This document shows, in pieces, positions 14,594 through 21,319 of a DNA stretch of 21,319 bases. The notes below the pieces were generated by a model. That model was not told where the DNA came from. It saw only the letters and a list, made by a program, of their open reading frames with translations, and searched no databases. Numbering within the stretch: the first letter of the stretch is position 1; the number at the start of each line of letters is the position of its first letter. The translations under genes and the position numbers were made by a program. Source of the DNA: Alphaproteobacteria bacterium (GTDB lineage Bacteria > Pseudomonadota > Alphaproteobacteria > Micavibrionales > Micavibrionaceae); contig JAESUK010000071.1 of NCBI GenBank assembly GCA_016763095.1, forward strand, positions 1 to 21,319. Direction: 5' to 3'.

Positions 14594-15361
14594 ATGAAAA
14601 TACTTGTCCCAGTCAAACGTGCCATTGATTACAAGGTAAAGGTGCACGTTAAATCTGACGAATCTGGCGTAGAGCTTACAAACGTAAAAATGTCCATGAA
14701 CCCTTTTGATGAGATTGCAATTGAAGAAGCAACAAAACTAAAGGAATCTGGGCAAGCCACTGAAATCATTGCCGTAAGCATCGGATCAGATAAAGCACAA
14801 GAAACAATACGTACGGCCATGGCCATCGGTGCAGACAGAGGAATTCTTGTTAAAACAGATGCCCCGACCGACCTTGGCGGTGTTGAGCCTCTCGCAGTTG
14901 CCAAAACACTAAAAGCTCTTATTGAGAAAGAAACCCCTGACCTAGTGATCATGGGAAAACAATCAATTGATGACGATTCTAACCAAACAGGTCAAATGCT
15001 TGCCGCTCTACTGGGCTGGCCTCAAGCTACATTTGCCTCAGAGGTAAAAATAGAATCAGGAAAAGCCGTTGTAACACGCGAAATTGATGGCGGACTAGAA
15101 ACCATCTCAGTAAACACACCAGCCATTATCACAACGGACCTTCGTTTAAACGAACCCCGTTATGCATCACTACCTAACATCATGAAAGCAAAAAAGAAAC
15201 CTTTAGACGTGATCACACCAGAAGAGCTCGGCGTAGATTTTAGCCCGCGCCTTAAAGTCCTTAAAGTGAGCGAGCCAGCCAAACGTCAAGCAGGAATTAT
15301 CGTCGATAGCGTAGATGCCCTCATCGACAAACTTAAAAACGAAGCAAAAGTTATAGGATAA
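14594..15361 (+). CDS. etfB: Electron transfer flavoprotein subunit beta
   Basis: A 255-residue EtfB. With EtfA it forms the FAD/AMP-containing electron carrier that takes electrons from acyl-CoA dehydrogenases to ETF-ubiquinone oxidoreductase. Recognisable blocks: MKILVPVKRAIDYKVK at the start, MSMNPFDEIAIEEA (33-46), GADRGILV, MGKQSIDDDSNQTGQ with the nucleotide-binding region and LLGWPQATFA after it, REIDGGLE, and DLRLNEPRYASLPNIMKAKKKP, the conserved recognition-loop area. Length is as expected. etfA follows 11 nt later with its own Shine-Dalgarno, so the subunits are cotranscribed. Confidence 0.97.
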   Translation: MKILVPVKRAIDYKVKVHVKSDESGVELTNVKMSMNPFDEIAIEEATKLKESGQATEIIAVSIGSDKAQETIRTAMAIGADRGILVKTDAPTDLGGVEPLAVAKTLKALIEKETPDLVIMGKQSIDDDSNQTGQMLAALLGWPQATFASEVKIESGKAVVTREIDGGLETISVNTPAIITTDLRLNEPRYASLPNIMKAKKKPLDVITPEELGVDFSPRLKVLKVSEPAKRQAGIIVDSVDALIDKLKNEAKVIG

Positions 15362-15372
15362 GGGAAATAGAA

Positions 15373-16302
15373 ATGACAATTCTCGTTATAGCAGAGCATA
15401 ACAACTCAAAAATTAAAGCCTCAACACTAAATACAGTTGCCGCAGCCAAGAATATTGGCGGAGAAATACATATTCTCGTCGCCGGTGCAAACTGTGGAGA
15501 AGTGGCAACGCAAGCATCAAACATTGATGGAATCAGTACGGTATTAAAGGCTGATGCTCCGCATCTAGAACATCACTTAGCCGAGAATTTAAGCGCACTT
15601 ATCGTTAAAAACGCTGACAAATACTCTCATATTCTTGCCCCGGGGAGCACATTTGGGAAGAACGTAATGCCACGCGTCGCAGCGCTCTTGGACGTGCAAC
15701 AAGTTTCTGATGTCATCGAAGTCATAAACGAATCTACATTTAAGCATCCCGTTTATGGCGGGCAAGCCATAGCAACAGTTGAGAGTACAGATGGGAAAAA
15801 AGTCCTTACAGTGCGTACAACGGGGTTTGATGCTGTACCTGTGGATGGCGGAAGCGCCTCTATTGAAGATATCATCACAACCTCTGCCTTCGGACTTTCA
15901 TCATTTGTTTCAATCGAAGAATCAAAATCAGAACGTCCTGAGCTGGGTTCCGCAAAGATTGTTATCTCTGGTGGACGTGGCGTTGGTTCAAAAGAAGACT
16001 TTAAGATTATTGAAGACCTCGCGGACAAACTCGGAGGTGCTGTTGGCGCTTCTCGCGCCGCAGTTGACGCTGGATATGTTCCAAATGATTATCAAGTTGG
16101 ACAAACAGGAAAAGTCGTCGCGCCCAATCTATATATGGCGATCGGAATTTCTGGCGCTATTCAGCATTTGGCAGGAATGAAAGACTCTAAAGTCATCGTC
16201 GCCATCAATAAAGACGAAGAAGCCCCTATTTTTCAAGTCGCCGACTATGGGTTAGTTGCTGATTTGTTTGATGCTGTACCCGAATTGATCAAAAAGCTTT
16301 AA
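15373..16302 (+). CDS. etfA: Electron transfer flavoprotein subunit alpha
   Basis: A 309-residue EtfA. The N-terminal domain starts TILVIAEHN; the C-terminal FAD-binding domain contains ISGGRGVGSKEDF (198-210), GASRAAVDAGYVPNDYQVGQ (225-244), GKVVAPNLYMAIGISGAIQH (246-265) and VAINKDEEAPIF (276-287), all diagnostic for FAD binding in ETF. A purine-rich AAGGGA lies 7 nt before ATG 15373. The stop is only 2 bp from the stop of the convergent pentapeptide-repeat gene, leaving no room for a dedicated terminator between them. Confidence 0.97.
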   Translation: MTILVIAEHNNSKIKASTLNTVAAAKNIGGEIHILVAGANCGEVATQASNIDGISTVLKADAPHLEHHLAENLSALIVKNADKYSHILAPGSTFGKNVMPRVAALLDVQQVSDVIEVINESTFKHPVYGGQAIATVESTDGKKVLTVRTTGFDAVPVDGGSASIEDIITTSAFGLSSFVSIEESKSERPELGSAKIVISGGRGVGSKEDFKIIEDLADKLGGAVGASRAAVDAGYVPNDYQVGQTGKVVAPNLYMAIGISGAIQHLAGMKDSKVIVAINKDEEAPIFQVADYGLVADLFDAVPELIKKL

Positions 16303-16304
16303 TT

Positions 16305-17615
16305 TCAATCTTCTTTTAATGACGCCAGTGAGAATGCACGACCTTGTGCAACTTTACTTGTATTTGTATCCGTCATATTTGCGCCATCTAAATTGGTCTT
16401 ATCAAGCTTCGCTCCCGAAAGGTCTGCACCCGTAAGATCACAATTGGAAAGATTGGCATGTGAAAGATCAGCATTTTTAAACGAGACATTCTTTAAATCT
16501 GATCCACTTAAATCGGCATATCTTAAAATCGCTTTATCAAGAATACACGGTGCAAACTTCTTAAAAGATCCTGTACCAAACATTAACGAGGAACAGTTTG
16601 CATTCCTTAATACAGAATGACTAAGCCGCGCGCCCGTAAGGTCCGCACCACGAAGATCACACTCCTCCATATCGCATTGACGTAAATCACTGTTTGCCAA
16701 ATGCGCGCTCTGGAATTGTACTTTGTATAAATTCATACCAAAGAAAGTTGCTTTTTCCGCCTTAACCGCAGTCATCCGCTCCCCTTTAAGCGATTTAAGC
16801 TCTCTTAAATCATACCCACTAATATCAAGCTGTCGCCCCCCTTTTCCAGATGAGCTAAGCCATATAGCGTGGTTTTCAAATAATTTTTCAAGCGTCTCAT
16901 CTAAATCAGATAGAGACTTACCAATATTTTCATCCGTAATCGCTTCACTGAAATCAATGCCCTTTGCCTTATCTTTAATTTGGCTAAGATCAACATCGGA
17001 AAAAATAGCATGTGTAAGCTTTGCTCCCATAAGCTGAGTATTTTTCATCTCTGCCCCAGATAAGTCAGCCCCTTCAAGAACAGCACCACGAAAATCAGCG
17101 CCCTCAATATTTGCCCCAGACATAATGGCATCGGAAAAATCTGTTTTTTGAGCCAATGTACCGGATAGACGCGCGCCTGACAGGTTTGCCCCTTTAAAAT
17201 TAACCGCCGTCGCACGACCTTGCCCAGACTCGACCATTATACCACCTTCACGAAGGTCGGCATTCTCCAAATCCGTTCCCTCAAGGTCAGCCCCCTCAAT
17301 CCGGGATCCCCGTAAGTCAGCACGCACAAAACTCGCATTGTTCAGGTTAGAAAAACTAAGGTCACAGGCATAAAGCGTCGCACTTTGGAAATCCGCATCA
17401 GATAAGTCCATCTGTTGCATTTGCACATCCACAAAATCAATCTGGCGTAAGTCATGCCCCTTCAACGATAGCCCAGATATATCCACGCGCTTAAGAATAG
17501 CGCGACGACCACCAATACGCCCATCTAAGAAGCGTTTATGCAAGCTAACCAAAGCATCAAGCCTACTTTGGGAAAACTTTTCTATTTTTTCATTTTGGTT
17601 ATTTTCTGATGTCAT
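16305..17615 (-). CDS. Two-module pentapeptide-repeat protein
   Basis: A 436-residue, probably cytoplasmic protein (no signal peptide or membrane segment) built largely from A(D/N)LxX pentapeptides, which fold into a right-handed quadrilateral beta-helix. Two similar modules are visible. Module 1 has a header LVSLHKRFLDGRIGGRR (22-38) and DISGLSLKGHDLR (45-57), then repeats to about 226. Module 2 has a related header LFENHAIWLSSSGKGGR (245-261) and DISGYDLRELKSLKG (264-278), then repeats to about 420. The resemblance of the headers indicates internal duplication. Function is unknown; gyrase-protecting Qnr proteins share the fold but nothing here points specifically to that. It converges on etfA. 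Confidence 0.9.
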   Translation of the reverse strand: MTSENNQNEKIEKFSQSRLDALVSLHKRFLDGRIGGRRAILKRVDISGLSLKGHDLRQIDFVDVQMQQMDLSDADFQSATLYACDLSFSNLNNASFVRADLRGSRIEGADLEGTDLENADLREGGIMVESGQGRATAVNFKGANLSGARLSGTLAQKTDFSDAIMSGANIEGADFRGAVLEGADLSGAEMKNTQLMGAKLTHAIFSDVDLSQIKDKAKGIDFSEAITDENIGKSLSDLDETLEKLFENHAIWLSSSGKGGRQLDISGYDLRELKSLKGERMTAVKAEKATFFGMNLYKVQFQSAHLANSDLRQCDMEECDLRGADLTGARLSHSVLRNANCSSLMFGTGSFKKFAPCILDKAILRYADLSGSDLKNVSFKNADLSHANLSNCDLTGADLSGAKLDKTNLDGANMTDTNTSKVAQGRAFSLASLKED

Positions 17616-17730
17616 GAATTGTCCTACAAAAAAGATACTCCCAAGATCTTCCCAAGAGACTCATTGAGTATGCTTGAAAAAAGTTAAGAAATTAAGTGCA
17701 AATAGCAAAAAAAGAACGCATTATAAAAAC

Positions 17731-17853
17731 ATGAAACATATGAACATTATACTCATTATTCTTATGCTCACCGTGCAGGCGTGTGGTGTTAAGCCCAACC
17801 AAGTCATCCCACAAGAAAAAACGGACTTTCCAAAGCAATACCCCGCCAAATAG
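17731..17853 (+). CDS. LptM-like micro-lipoprotein (40 aa)
   Basis: A 40-residue reading frame encodes a short signal (MKHMN then a hydrophobic run IILIILMLTV), a lipobox-like VQAC (cysteine 18), and the mature sequence CGVKPNQVIPQ followed by DFPKQYPAK at the C-terminus. The CGxK start and the tail ending in a Pro/Tyr-Pro motif resemble the small LptM (YifL) lipoproteins, which help mature the LptD outer-membrane lipopolysaccharide translocon. The glutamine at -2 of the lipobox is less usual but tolerated. It stands alone on the plus strand between two minus-strand genes; I recall alphaproteobacterial homologues beside argH/lysA, which are not here. The flanking stretch 17616-17730 holds only short imperfect repeats. 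Shortness makes a chance ORF possible, though the composition argues against it. Confidence 0.6.
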   Translation: MKHMNIILIILMLTVQACGVKPNQVIPQEKTDFPKQYPAK

Positions 17854-17877
17854 CCTCTGATAACCGCACCAAGTAAA

Positions 17878-18228
17878 CTAATCTTCAACAGGTAAAAACG
17901 ATAACTTCACAGATTGCGTCTCTTTCTTGATCCCTGACGTTGCCTGAAGCTCATATTGAAATGGAAAGGAATCTTCACCAGACAAATTTTTCTCACCCGA
18001 AGAAAACACACCTTTATCTAAAACCTCATCATCCTCAGACATAAAGCTCAGTTCAATCATCGGCACGACGGAGTCTTCCATAAGCAAATTTATAATCTGT
18101 CCTTCCGCTTTAAGTTTTGCACCATCCCACGTAATCTTAACACGATCAAAAACCAATCCCTCACCGACAACGGGGATCTTAAAGCCTATAGAAGAGTACA
18201 AATACTCAGTAATAGGTGCAGAAGCCAT
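17878..18228 (-). CDS. C-terminal (DUF3426-like) piece of the frameshifted zinc-ribbon protein
   Basis: A 116-codon frame from ATG 18228; the frame is actually open from 18282. It encodes a beta-rich domain (YLYSSIGFKIPVVGEGLVF, then EGQIINLL, PMIELSFMS and VKLSFLP) like the DUF3426 domain that sits on the far side of the membrane helix in MJ0042 zinc-ribbon proteins. Upstream of the ATG the frame reads LIVFSGLLIFKDRV, the second half of a transmembrane helix whose first half ends the adjacent frame. It is therefore the 3' part of the same gene, not an independent protein. Alone it would be a soluble cytoplasmic fragment. Confidence 0.75.
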   Translation of the reverse strand: MASAPITEYLYSSIGFKIPVVGEGLVFDRVKITWDGAKLKAEGQIINLLMEDSVVPMIELSFMSEDDEVLDKGVFSSGEKNLSGEDSFPFQYELQATSGIKKETQSVKLSFLPVED

Positions 18229-18266
18229 AACCCTATCTTTGAAAATAAGAAGCCCAGAAAATACGA

Positions 18267-18797
18267 TTAAAAAAGCAACAAGTCAACAAACACGCCAGAA
18301 AGCACGTTTCCCGTTACCTTCGTGTCCTTACGAACTTTACGTTTTTTCTTCTCTTTTTCTCGCTTACCTGCTTTAGGCTCAAGAATGTCTGCCTCGACCT
18401 TATCAAGCCCAACCTTATCTAGTATGGCAGCGAATCCCTCATCTGGCACATCCTGATCTTCTGTATCTAGCTCTGAAGCTTCAATTTGAGAATCTTCTTC
18501 AGAGAAGGCAATATCAATCTCCCCAGCATCGTCATATAAATCATCATCTAACAGCTCATCTTCAAGGGCTTCCTCAATATCATCGAGCTTAACCCCTAAA
18601 TCATCATCATAATCTTCTTCTAAGGAAGCGGCAGCACCAACATCATCCCCTTCTTCATCCAACATGTCATGAAGGCTCACACCCCCATGAAACCAATCAT
18701 GCTGGCAATTTGCACATTTCAATACACGTCCATCCACAGAAATTACTTCTGCTTTTATATTGTATCTACTATCACACTCTGGACAAACGACAATCAT
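18267..18797 (-). CDS. MJ0042-type zinc-ribbon protein, N-terminal part (frameshifted)
   Basis: A 176-codon frame. Residues 1-36 form the MJ0042/zinc-ribbon finger with CPEC (5-8) and CANCQHDW (28-35), giving four zinc-ligand cysteines. A long acidic linker (about 45-125), a Lys/Arg cluster (147-162) and the beginning of a membrane helix (GNVLSGVFVDLLLF) follow, then TAA. Stopping in the middle of a helix is not expected. Adding one T to the T6 run (plus-strand A6, 18269-18274) continues LLLF-LIVFSGLLIF into the downstream frame, giving one 306-residue protein; the span 17878-18797 is 920 nt, one short of 307 codons. The gene is divergent from ftsE, its usual neighbour in alphaproteobacteria. 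Function unknown; metal-binding, envelope-anchored. Confidence 0.82.
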   Translation of the reverse strand: MIVVCPECDSRYNIKAEVISVDGRVLKCANCQHDWFHGGVSLHDMLDEEGDDVGAAASLEEDYDDDLGVKLDDIEEALEDELLDDDLYDDAGEIDIAFSEEDSQIEASELDTEDQDVPDEGFAAILDKVGLDKVEADILEPKAGKREKEKKKRKVRKDTKVTGNVLSGVFVDLLLF

Positions 18798-18820
18798 GGC
18801 TTCATTCTACGCATTTAATC

Positions 18821-18848
18821 TTGTATGTATAGGATCAGAAGATAATAT
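18821..18848 (+). promoter_or_regulatory. Candidate ftsE promoter
   Basis: TTGTAT (18821-18826) and TAATAT (18843-18848), 16 bp apart, resemble sigma-70 -35 and -10 boxes. They lie 27 bp upstream of the ftsE ATG, leaving a short leader that contains the AAAGGTGA Shine-Dalgarno. Position and spacing are good; the hexamers are imperfect. Confidence 0.4.
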
Positions 18849-18874
18849 GCACACACAAAAAGGTGATCTAACAT

Positions 18875-19606
18875 ATGATTTCATTTGAGGAAGTAGGTTT
18901 GAGATACGGCAACCAGCCAGAAGTTTTTTCTGGGGTTAACTTTACGCTATCTCAAGGCGCTTTTTACTATCTATCTGGTCCAAGCGGCGCAGGAAAAACC
19001 TCGCTCATCAAGCTTTTGAGCCTTACTCAACGCCCTACGCGTGGTTTTATACGTATGTTTGGGCAGCTTATAGAGCACCAAGATAGAAAAAGCCTTGTGA
19101 GTGTCCGTAGAAAAATTGGAATCGTTTTTCAGGATTTCAGGCTTCTAAATCACCTGAGCGTCTTTGAAAACGTTGCGCTCCCTTTAAGAATTAAACAAAC
19201 AAACCCAAAAGCTATAAAGAAAAATGTTGAAGAACTTCTGGATTGGGTCGGGCTCGGCGACAGAATGCACTATTCTCCGCTTATGCTCTCTGGTGGTGAA
19301 CAACAACGTGTCTCCATCGCACGCGCAATCATTTCTCAACCACATCTTCTTCTTGCGGATGAGCCAACAGGAAACCTTGACCAAGAGATTAGTGATAAGT
19401 TACTTAAACTTTTTAACCAATTACACCGAATGGGCACAACAATTGTTATGGCGACACATAACGAACACATCATTCAGAACAACCCGCACCCAATCCTTCA
19501 TTTGGACAACGGTATTTTAACAGAGAAAATCGCGCCAACATTCCCCAACAGAAAACTCAGGAAAAGTCCCCTGGCAGAGATTTCTGAAACCATAAAGCAT
19601 CTATAA
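18875..19606 (+). CDS. ftsE: Cell division ATP-binding protein FtsE
   Basis: A 243-residue ABC ATPase that, with FtsX, couples the division ring to activation of peptidoglycan hydrolases. Visible motifs: Walker A GPSGAGKT (35-42), Q-loop VFQDFRLL (84-91), signature LSGGEQQ (138-144), Walker B LLLADEP (158-164) followed by TGNLD, and switch histidine H195 in MATHNE. FVFQDFRLL-type Q-loops and the ftsX partner 12 nt downstream separate it from LolD and MacB relatives. The ATG follows a strong AAAGGTGA Shine-Dalgarno at 8-nt spacing. The C-terminal extension of about 25 residues is basic. Confidence 0.95.
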   Translation: MISFEEVGLRYGNQPEVFSGVNFTLSQGAFYYLSGPSGAGKTSLIKLLSLTQRPTRGFIRMFGQLIEHQDRKSLVSVRRKIGIVFQDFRLLNHLSVFENVALPLRIKQTNPKAIKKNVEELLDWVGLGDRMHYSPLMLSGGEQQRVSIARAIISQPHLLLADEPTGNLDQEISDKLLKLFNQLHRMGTTIVMATHNEHIIQNNPHPILHLDNGILTEKIAPTFPNRKLRKSPLAEISETIKHL

Positions 19607-19618
19607 AAGAAGTTAGAC

Positions 19619-20494
19619 ATGTTCAATTTTCATCAAACCATTCCACTCAAAGAGAAAAGTCAGGATAGAATCCTCACAATCATGATCGCCCTCATGATTT
19701 GCTCCATATTGGTGATTGAATGCTCCGCGCTCTTTCTAACAAATCTAAGTGCCCGCTGGCATAATTCCGTGATCAACATTGCAACCGTAGAAGCCCCACA
19801 AGGGACTTCAAGAAACACTTTAAATGAGCTAGAAAAAATATTTAAAAACAGTGTTTTTATAGATGATTATAAAGTAATGGATGAAGATAGTATCAAGAAA
19901 ATCATAGCCCCATGGATCAATAAAGACCTACTAGAGGATGGAGACATTCCCCTACCAACAATCTTCACGCTTTCTCTACGCTCTGGAAGCTCCATAGAAC
20001 GCGATAAGTTAAAGTTTGCCCTCAAGGCACTTAACAAAGATATAAAGATGGAAACCCATCAAAACTGGTTAAGCGAAGCCTTTAAACGCGCAAAGTCCTT
20101 AAAGATTTTGGCATGGGCGGTTGGCGTCACCTTAAGTTTAACGCTTATAACGTCCCTCACTATTTTAACAAGAACCCGTGTACTCCTTAATATGGATGTC
20201 CTAAAGCTCCTTCATACATCAGGCGCAACAGACCGCTATATAACCAAACAGTTCTTAACCTATATTCTGGCCATTGCCCTCAAAGGAATTTTGATTGGTG
20301 GCGTCCTCGCAGGCATACTTATTTATAGCCTCGCAAGCTCCGTAAACAGCGCACCAAAGGACCAAGCCTTTACGTTCAGCTCACTCACACAAGGGGATAT
20401 CATTGCCCTTTGGCTCACACCAATTATAATACTTGCTCTAATGCTTATTACAACGTCTCAAACCGTCATGAACGCATTAAAAAGAATGATATAA
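19619..20494 (+). CDS. ftsX: Cell division protein FtsX
   Basis: A 291-residue permease-like partner of FtsE, with four membrane helices by eye (about 20-41, 162-184, 212-238, 262-282) and a periplasmic domain at about 45-155 between the first two, the part known to contact hydrolase activators. The cytoplasmic loop has DVLKLLHTSGATDRYITKQF (193-212), matching the conserved FtsX coupling segment (L..GA...YI...F). It lies 12 nt after ftsE and 7 nt before the DUF218 gene, so these are one operon. Low sequence conservation is normal for FtsX; position and topology make the call firm. Confidence 0.92.
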   Translation: MFNFHQTIPLKEKSQDRILTIMIALMICSILVIECSALFLTNLSARWHNSVINIATVEAPQGTSRNTLNELEKIFKNSVFIDDYKVMDEDSIKKIIAPWINKDLLEDGDIPLPTIFTLSLRSGSSIERDKLKFALKALNKDIKMETHQNWLSEAFKRAKSLKILAWAVGVTLSLTLITSLTILTRTRVLLNMDVLKLLHTSGATDRYITKQFLTYILAIALKGILIGGVLAGILIYSLASSVNSAPKDQAFTFSSLTQGDIIALWLTPIIILALMLITTSQTVMNALKRMI

Positions 20495-20501
20495 ACAAAA
20501 G

Positions 20502-21080
20502 ATGCTAAAGAAACTAACCATACTCGTACTTGCTGTCGTACTGCCCTTCTTGGGTATATATGTCGTTGGTTTCAGCGTGTTCACGCTCAACGCCTTAAAT
20601 GTATCTGCGCATACAACAAAGAATGTGCAAGCCGTGATCATCTTAACAGGCGGAGAGAACCGTATAAAAGAGGGCGTGCGTCTACTTAAAAGCGAAAAAT
20701 CCCTGCAAATATTCATCAGCGGTGTTGGCGAGAATATAACCATTAAGAACATCTTTCCTGAAACACACAAAGATCTCAAATGTTGTGTTAATCTTGGGCA
20801 CAAGGCTCTCGACACAATGGGAAATGCAGAAGAATCATACAAATGGCTAGCAGATCAAAAAGACATACGTTCATTCTACTTGGTAACGTCTTCATACCAT
20901 ATACCAAGGGCCTACCAAATTTTTAAAAATCATAAATCAGCTTCAAAATACACGATACATAAATACCCAGTGAAAATGGAACGCCTATCCCCTGACAAAC
21001 GTGAGTTTTGGAATTTGATGTTCGAAGAATACAACAAACTTATATATACTTGGAGCTCACTTAAAATTGTGACCAAATAA
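20502..21080 (+). CDS. YdcF/SanA-like DUF218 membrane-anchored protein
   Basis: A 192-residue protein with one N-terminal membrane helix (about 5-28) and a DUF218 domain (43 to about 170). Domain motifs: AVIILTGGENRIKEGVRLL (44-62), FISGVGENI, the GNAEES segment (107-112) and LVTSSYHIPRAYQIF (127-141), which carry the conserved acidic and Ser-x-H residues of the family. DUF218 members are implicated in envelope integrity but their reaction is not settled. It sits between ftsX and plsC with only a few bases on each side, the usual alphaproteobacterial arrangement. Confidence 0.88.
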   Translation: MLKKLTILVLAVVLPFLGIYVVGFSVFTLNALNVSAHTTKNVQAVIILTGGENRIKEGVRLLKSEKSLQIFISGVGENITIKNIFPETHKDLKCCVNLGHKALDTMGNAEESYKWLADQKDIRSFYLVTSSYHIPRAYQIFKNHKSASKYTIHKYPVKMERLSPDKREFWNLMFEEYNKLIYTWSSLKIVTK

Positions 21081-21084
21081 TAAA

Positions 21085-21319
21085 ATGCATAATGTAATTC
21101 GCTCAATCCTATTTAACGTTTTGTACTATGGCTCAACAGCCATCTTATGCGTCCTGTACGTGCCAACAGTGCTACTTCCACAGAGACTATATATAAAGAC
21201 ACTAAACCTCTATTTTCACTATGTCGCCTTTCTTGAAAAGTACGTACTCGGGCTTTCTTATGAGGTCATTGGTAAAGAACACGTCCCCAAGGATGGGGCT
21301 TATATCATTGCCGCCAAAC
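21085..21319 (+). CDS. 1-acyl-sn-glycerol-3-phosphate acyltransferase (PlsC-like), 5' part
   Basis: The first 78 codons of a gene running off the right edge. The N-terminus has a hydrophobic segment (about 5-33) typical of membrane acyltransferases, then LEKYVLGLSYEVIGKEHVPKDGAYIIAAK, the strand and loop that precede the catalytic HxxxxD motif of the PlsC family (the pattern G-x-E-x-(V/L/I)-P...I-I-A-x-K-H). The next codon would be expected to open that histidine motif, just outside the window. The product would make phosphatidic acid from lysophosphatidic acid. It starts 4 nt after the DUF218 stop, in the same operon as ftsEX. Confidence 0.88.
   Translation, partial: MHNVIRSILFNVLYYGSTAILCVLYVPTVLLPQRLYIKTLNLYFHYVAFLEKYVLGLSYEVIGKEHVPKDGAYIIAAK

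Noticed and set aside
16305..17615. Qnr-like quinolone resistance protein
   Set aside because: Only the generic pentapeptide fold is shared; the length, two-module layout and headers differ from Qnr.
1..21319. CRISPR array, tRNA, rRNA, insertion sequence or prophage
   Set aside because: No regularly spaced repeats, cloverleaf sequences, transposase or phage genes were seen on either strand.

Overview
The window looks like a chromosomal segment of an AT-rich alphaproteobacterium (GC roughly 40% by eye). The evidence is a set of lineage-typical families: GapR/DUF2312, DUF4167, a COQ9-family protein beside an ABC1/COQ8-type kinase, a HIG1-domain small protein before etfBA, and the block MJ0042 zinc-ribbon gene / ftsE / ftsX / ydcF-like / plsC. 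A DotI/IcmL-like periplasmic protein and an LptM-like micro-lipoprotein are extra, less expected passengers. I cannot name the genus; a Micavibrio-like or other low-GC lineage is only a guess. Almost all of the DNA is coding, with no tRNA, rRNA, insertion sequence, prophage or CRISPR array visible.

Layout. 1-663 (-): 5' part of an ABC1/UbiB-type kinase gene, running off the left edge. 724-2439 (+): COQ9, the DotI/IcmL-like secreted protein, and the nucleoid protein GapR. 2448-3569 (-): a PDZ + M48 metalloprotease lipoprotein. 3644-5059 (+): an M17 leucyl aminopeptidase whose 3' end overlaps the next, convergent gene. 13500-5036 (-): a long same-strand run in transcription order rodZ-like, prfA, prmC, DUF4167 gene (with an intrinsic terminator), clpB, a lipoprotein, and a MurC-like ligase. 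13559-16302 (+): ubiG, HIG1 small protein, etfB, etfA. 17615-16305 (-): a two-module pentapeptide-repeat protein. 17731-17853 (+): a 40-residue lipoprotein. 18797-17878 (-): an MJ0042 zinc-ribbon/DUF3426-like gene broken in two. 18875-21319 (+): ftsE, ftsX, a DUF218 gene and the start of plsC.

How the genes fit together. ABC1 kinase, COQ9 and UbiG serve ubiquinone biosynthesis, and EtfAB delivers electrons towards that quinone pool. RodZ, FtsEX, the Mur ligase and PlsC concern cell shape, division, peptidoglycan and phospholipid. PrfA and PrmC are the classical release-factor/methylase pair, translationally coupled through an 8-nt overlap. ClpB, the M48 protease and the aminopeptidase handle protein quality and turnover.

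Main surprises. Two otherwise well-conserved genes, clpB (near 9657) and the zinc-ribbon gene (near 18269), are each interrupted by what looks like loss of exactly one base. Both are repaired into full-length family proteins by adding back one T (minus strand). They could be assembly errors, real lesions, or in the second case slippage at a T6 run. The isolated DotI/IcmL-like protein and the isolated LptM-like lipoprotein are the best candidates for unusual biology. I found no clearly new multi-gene system.
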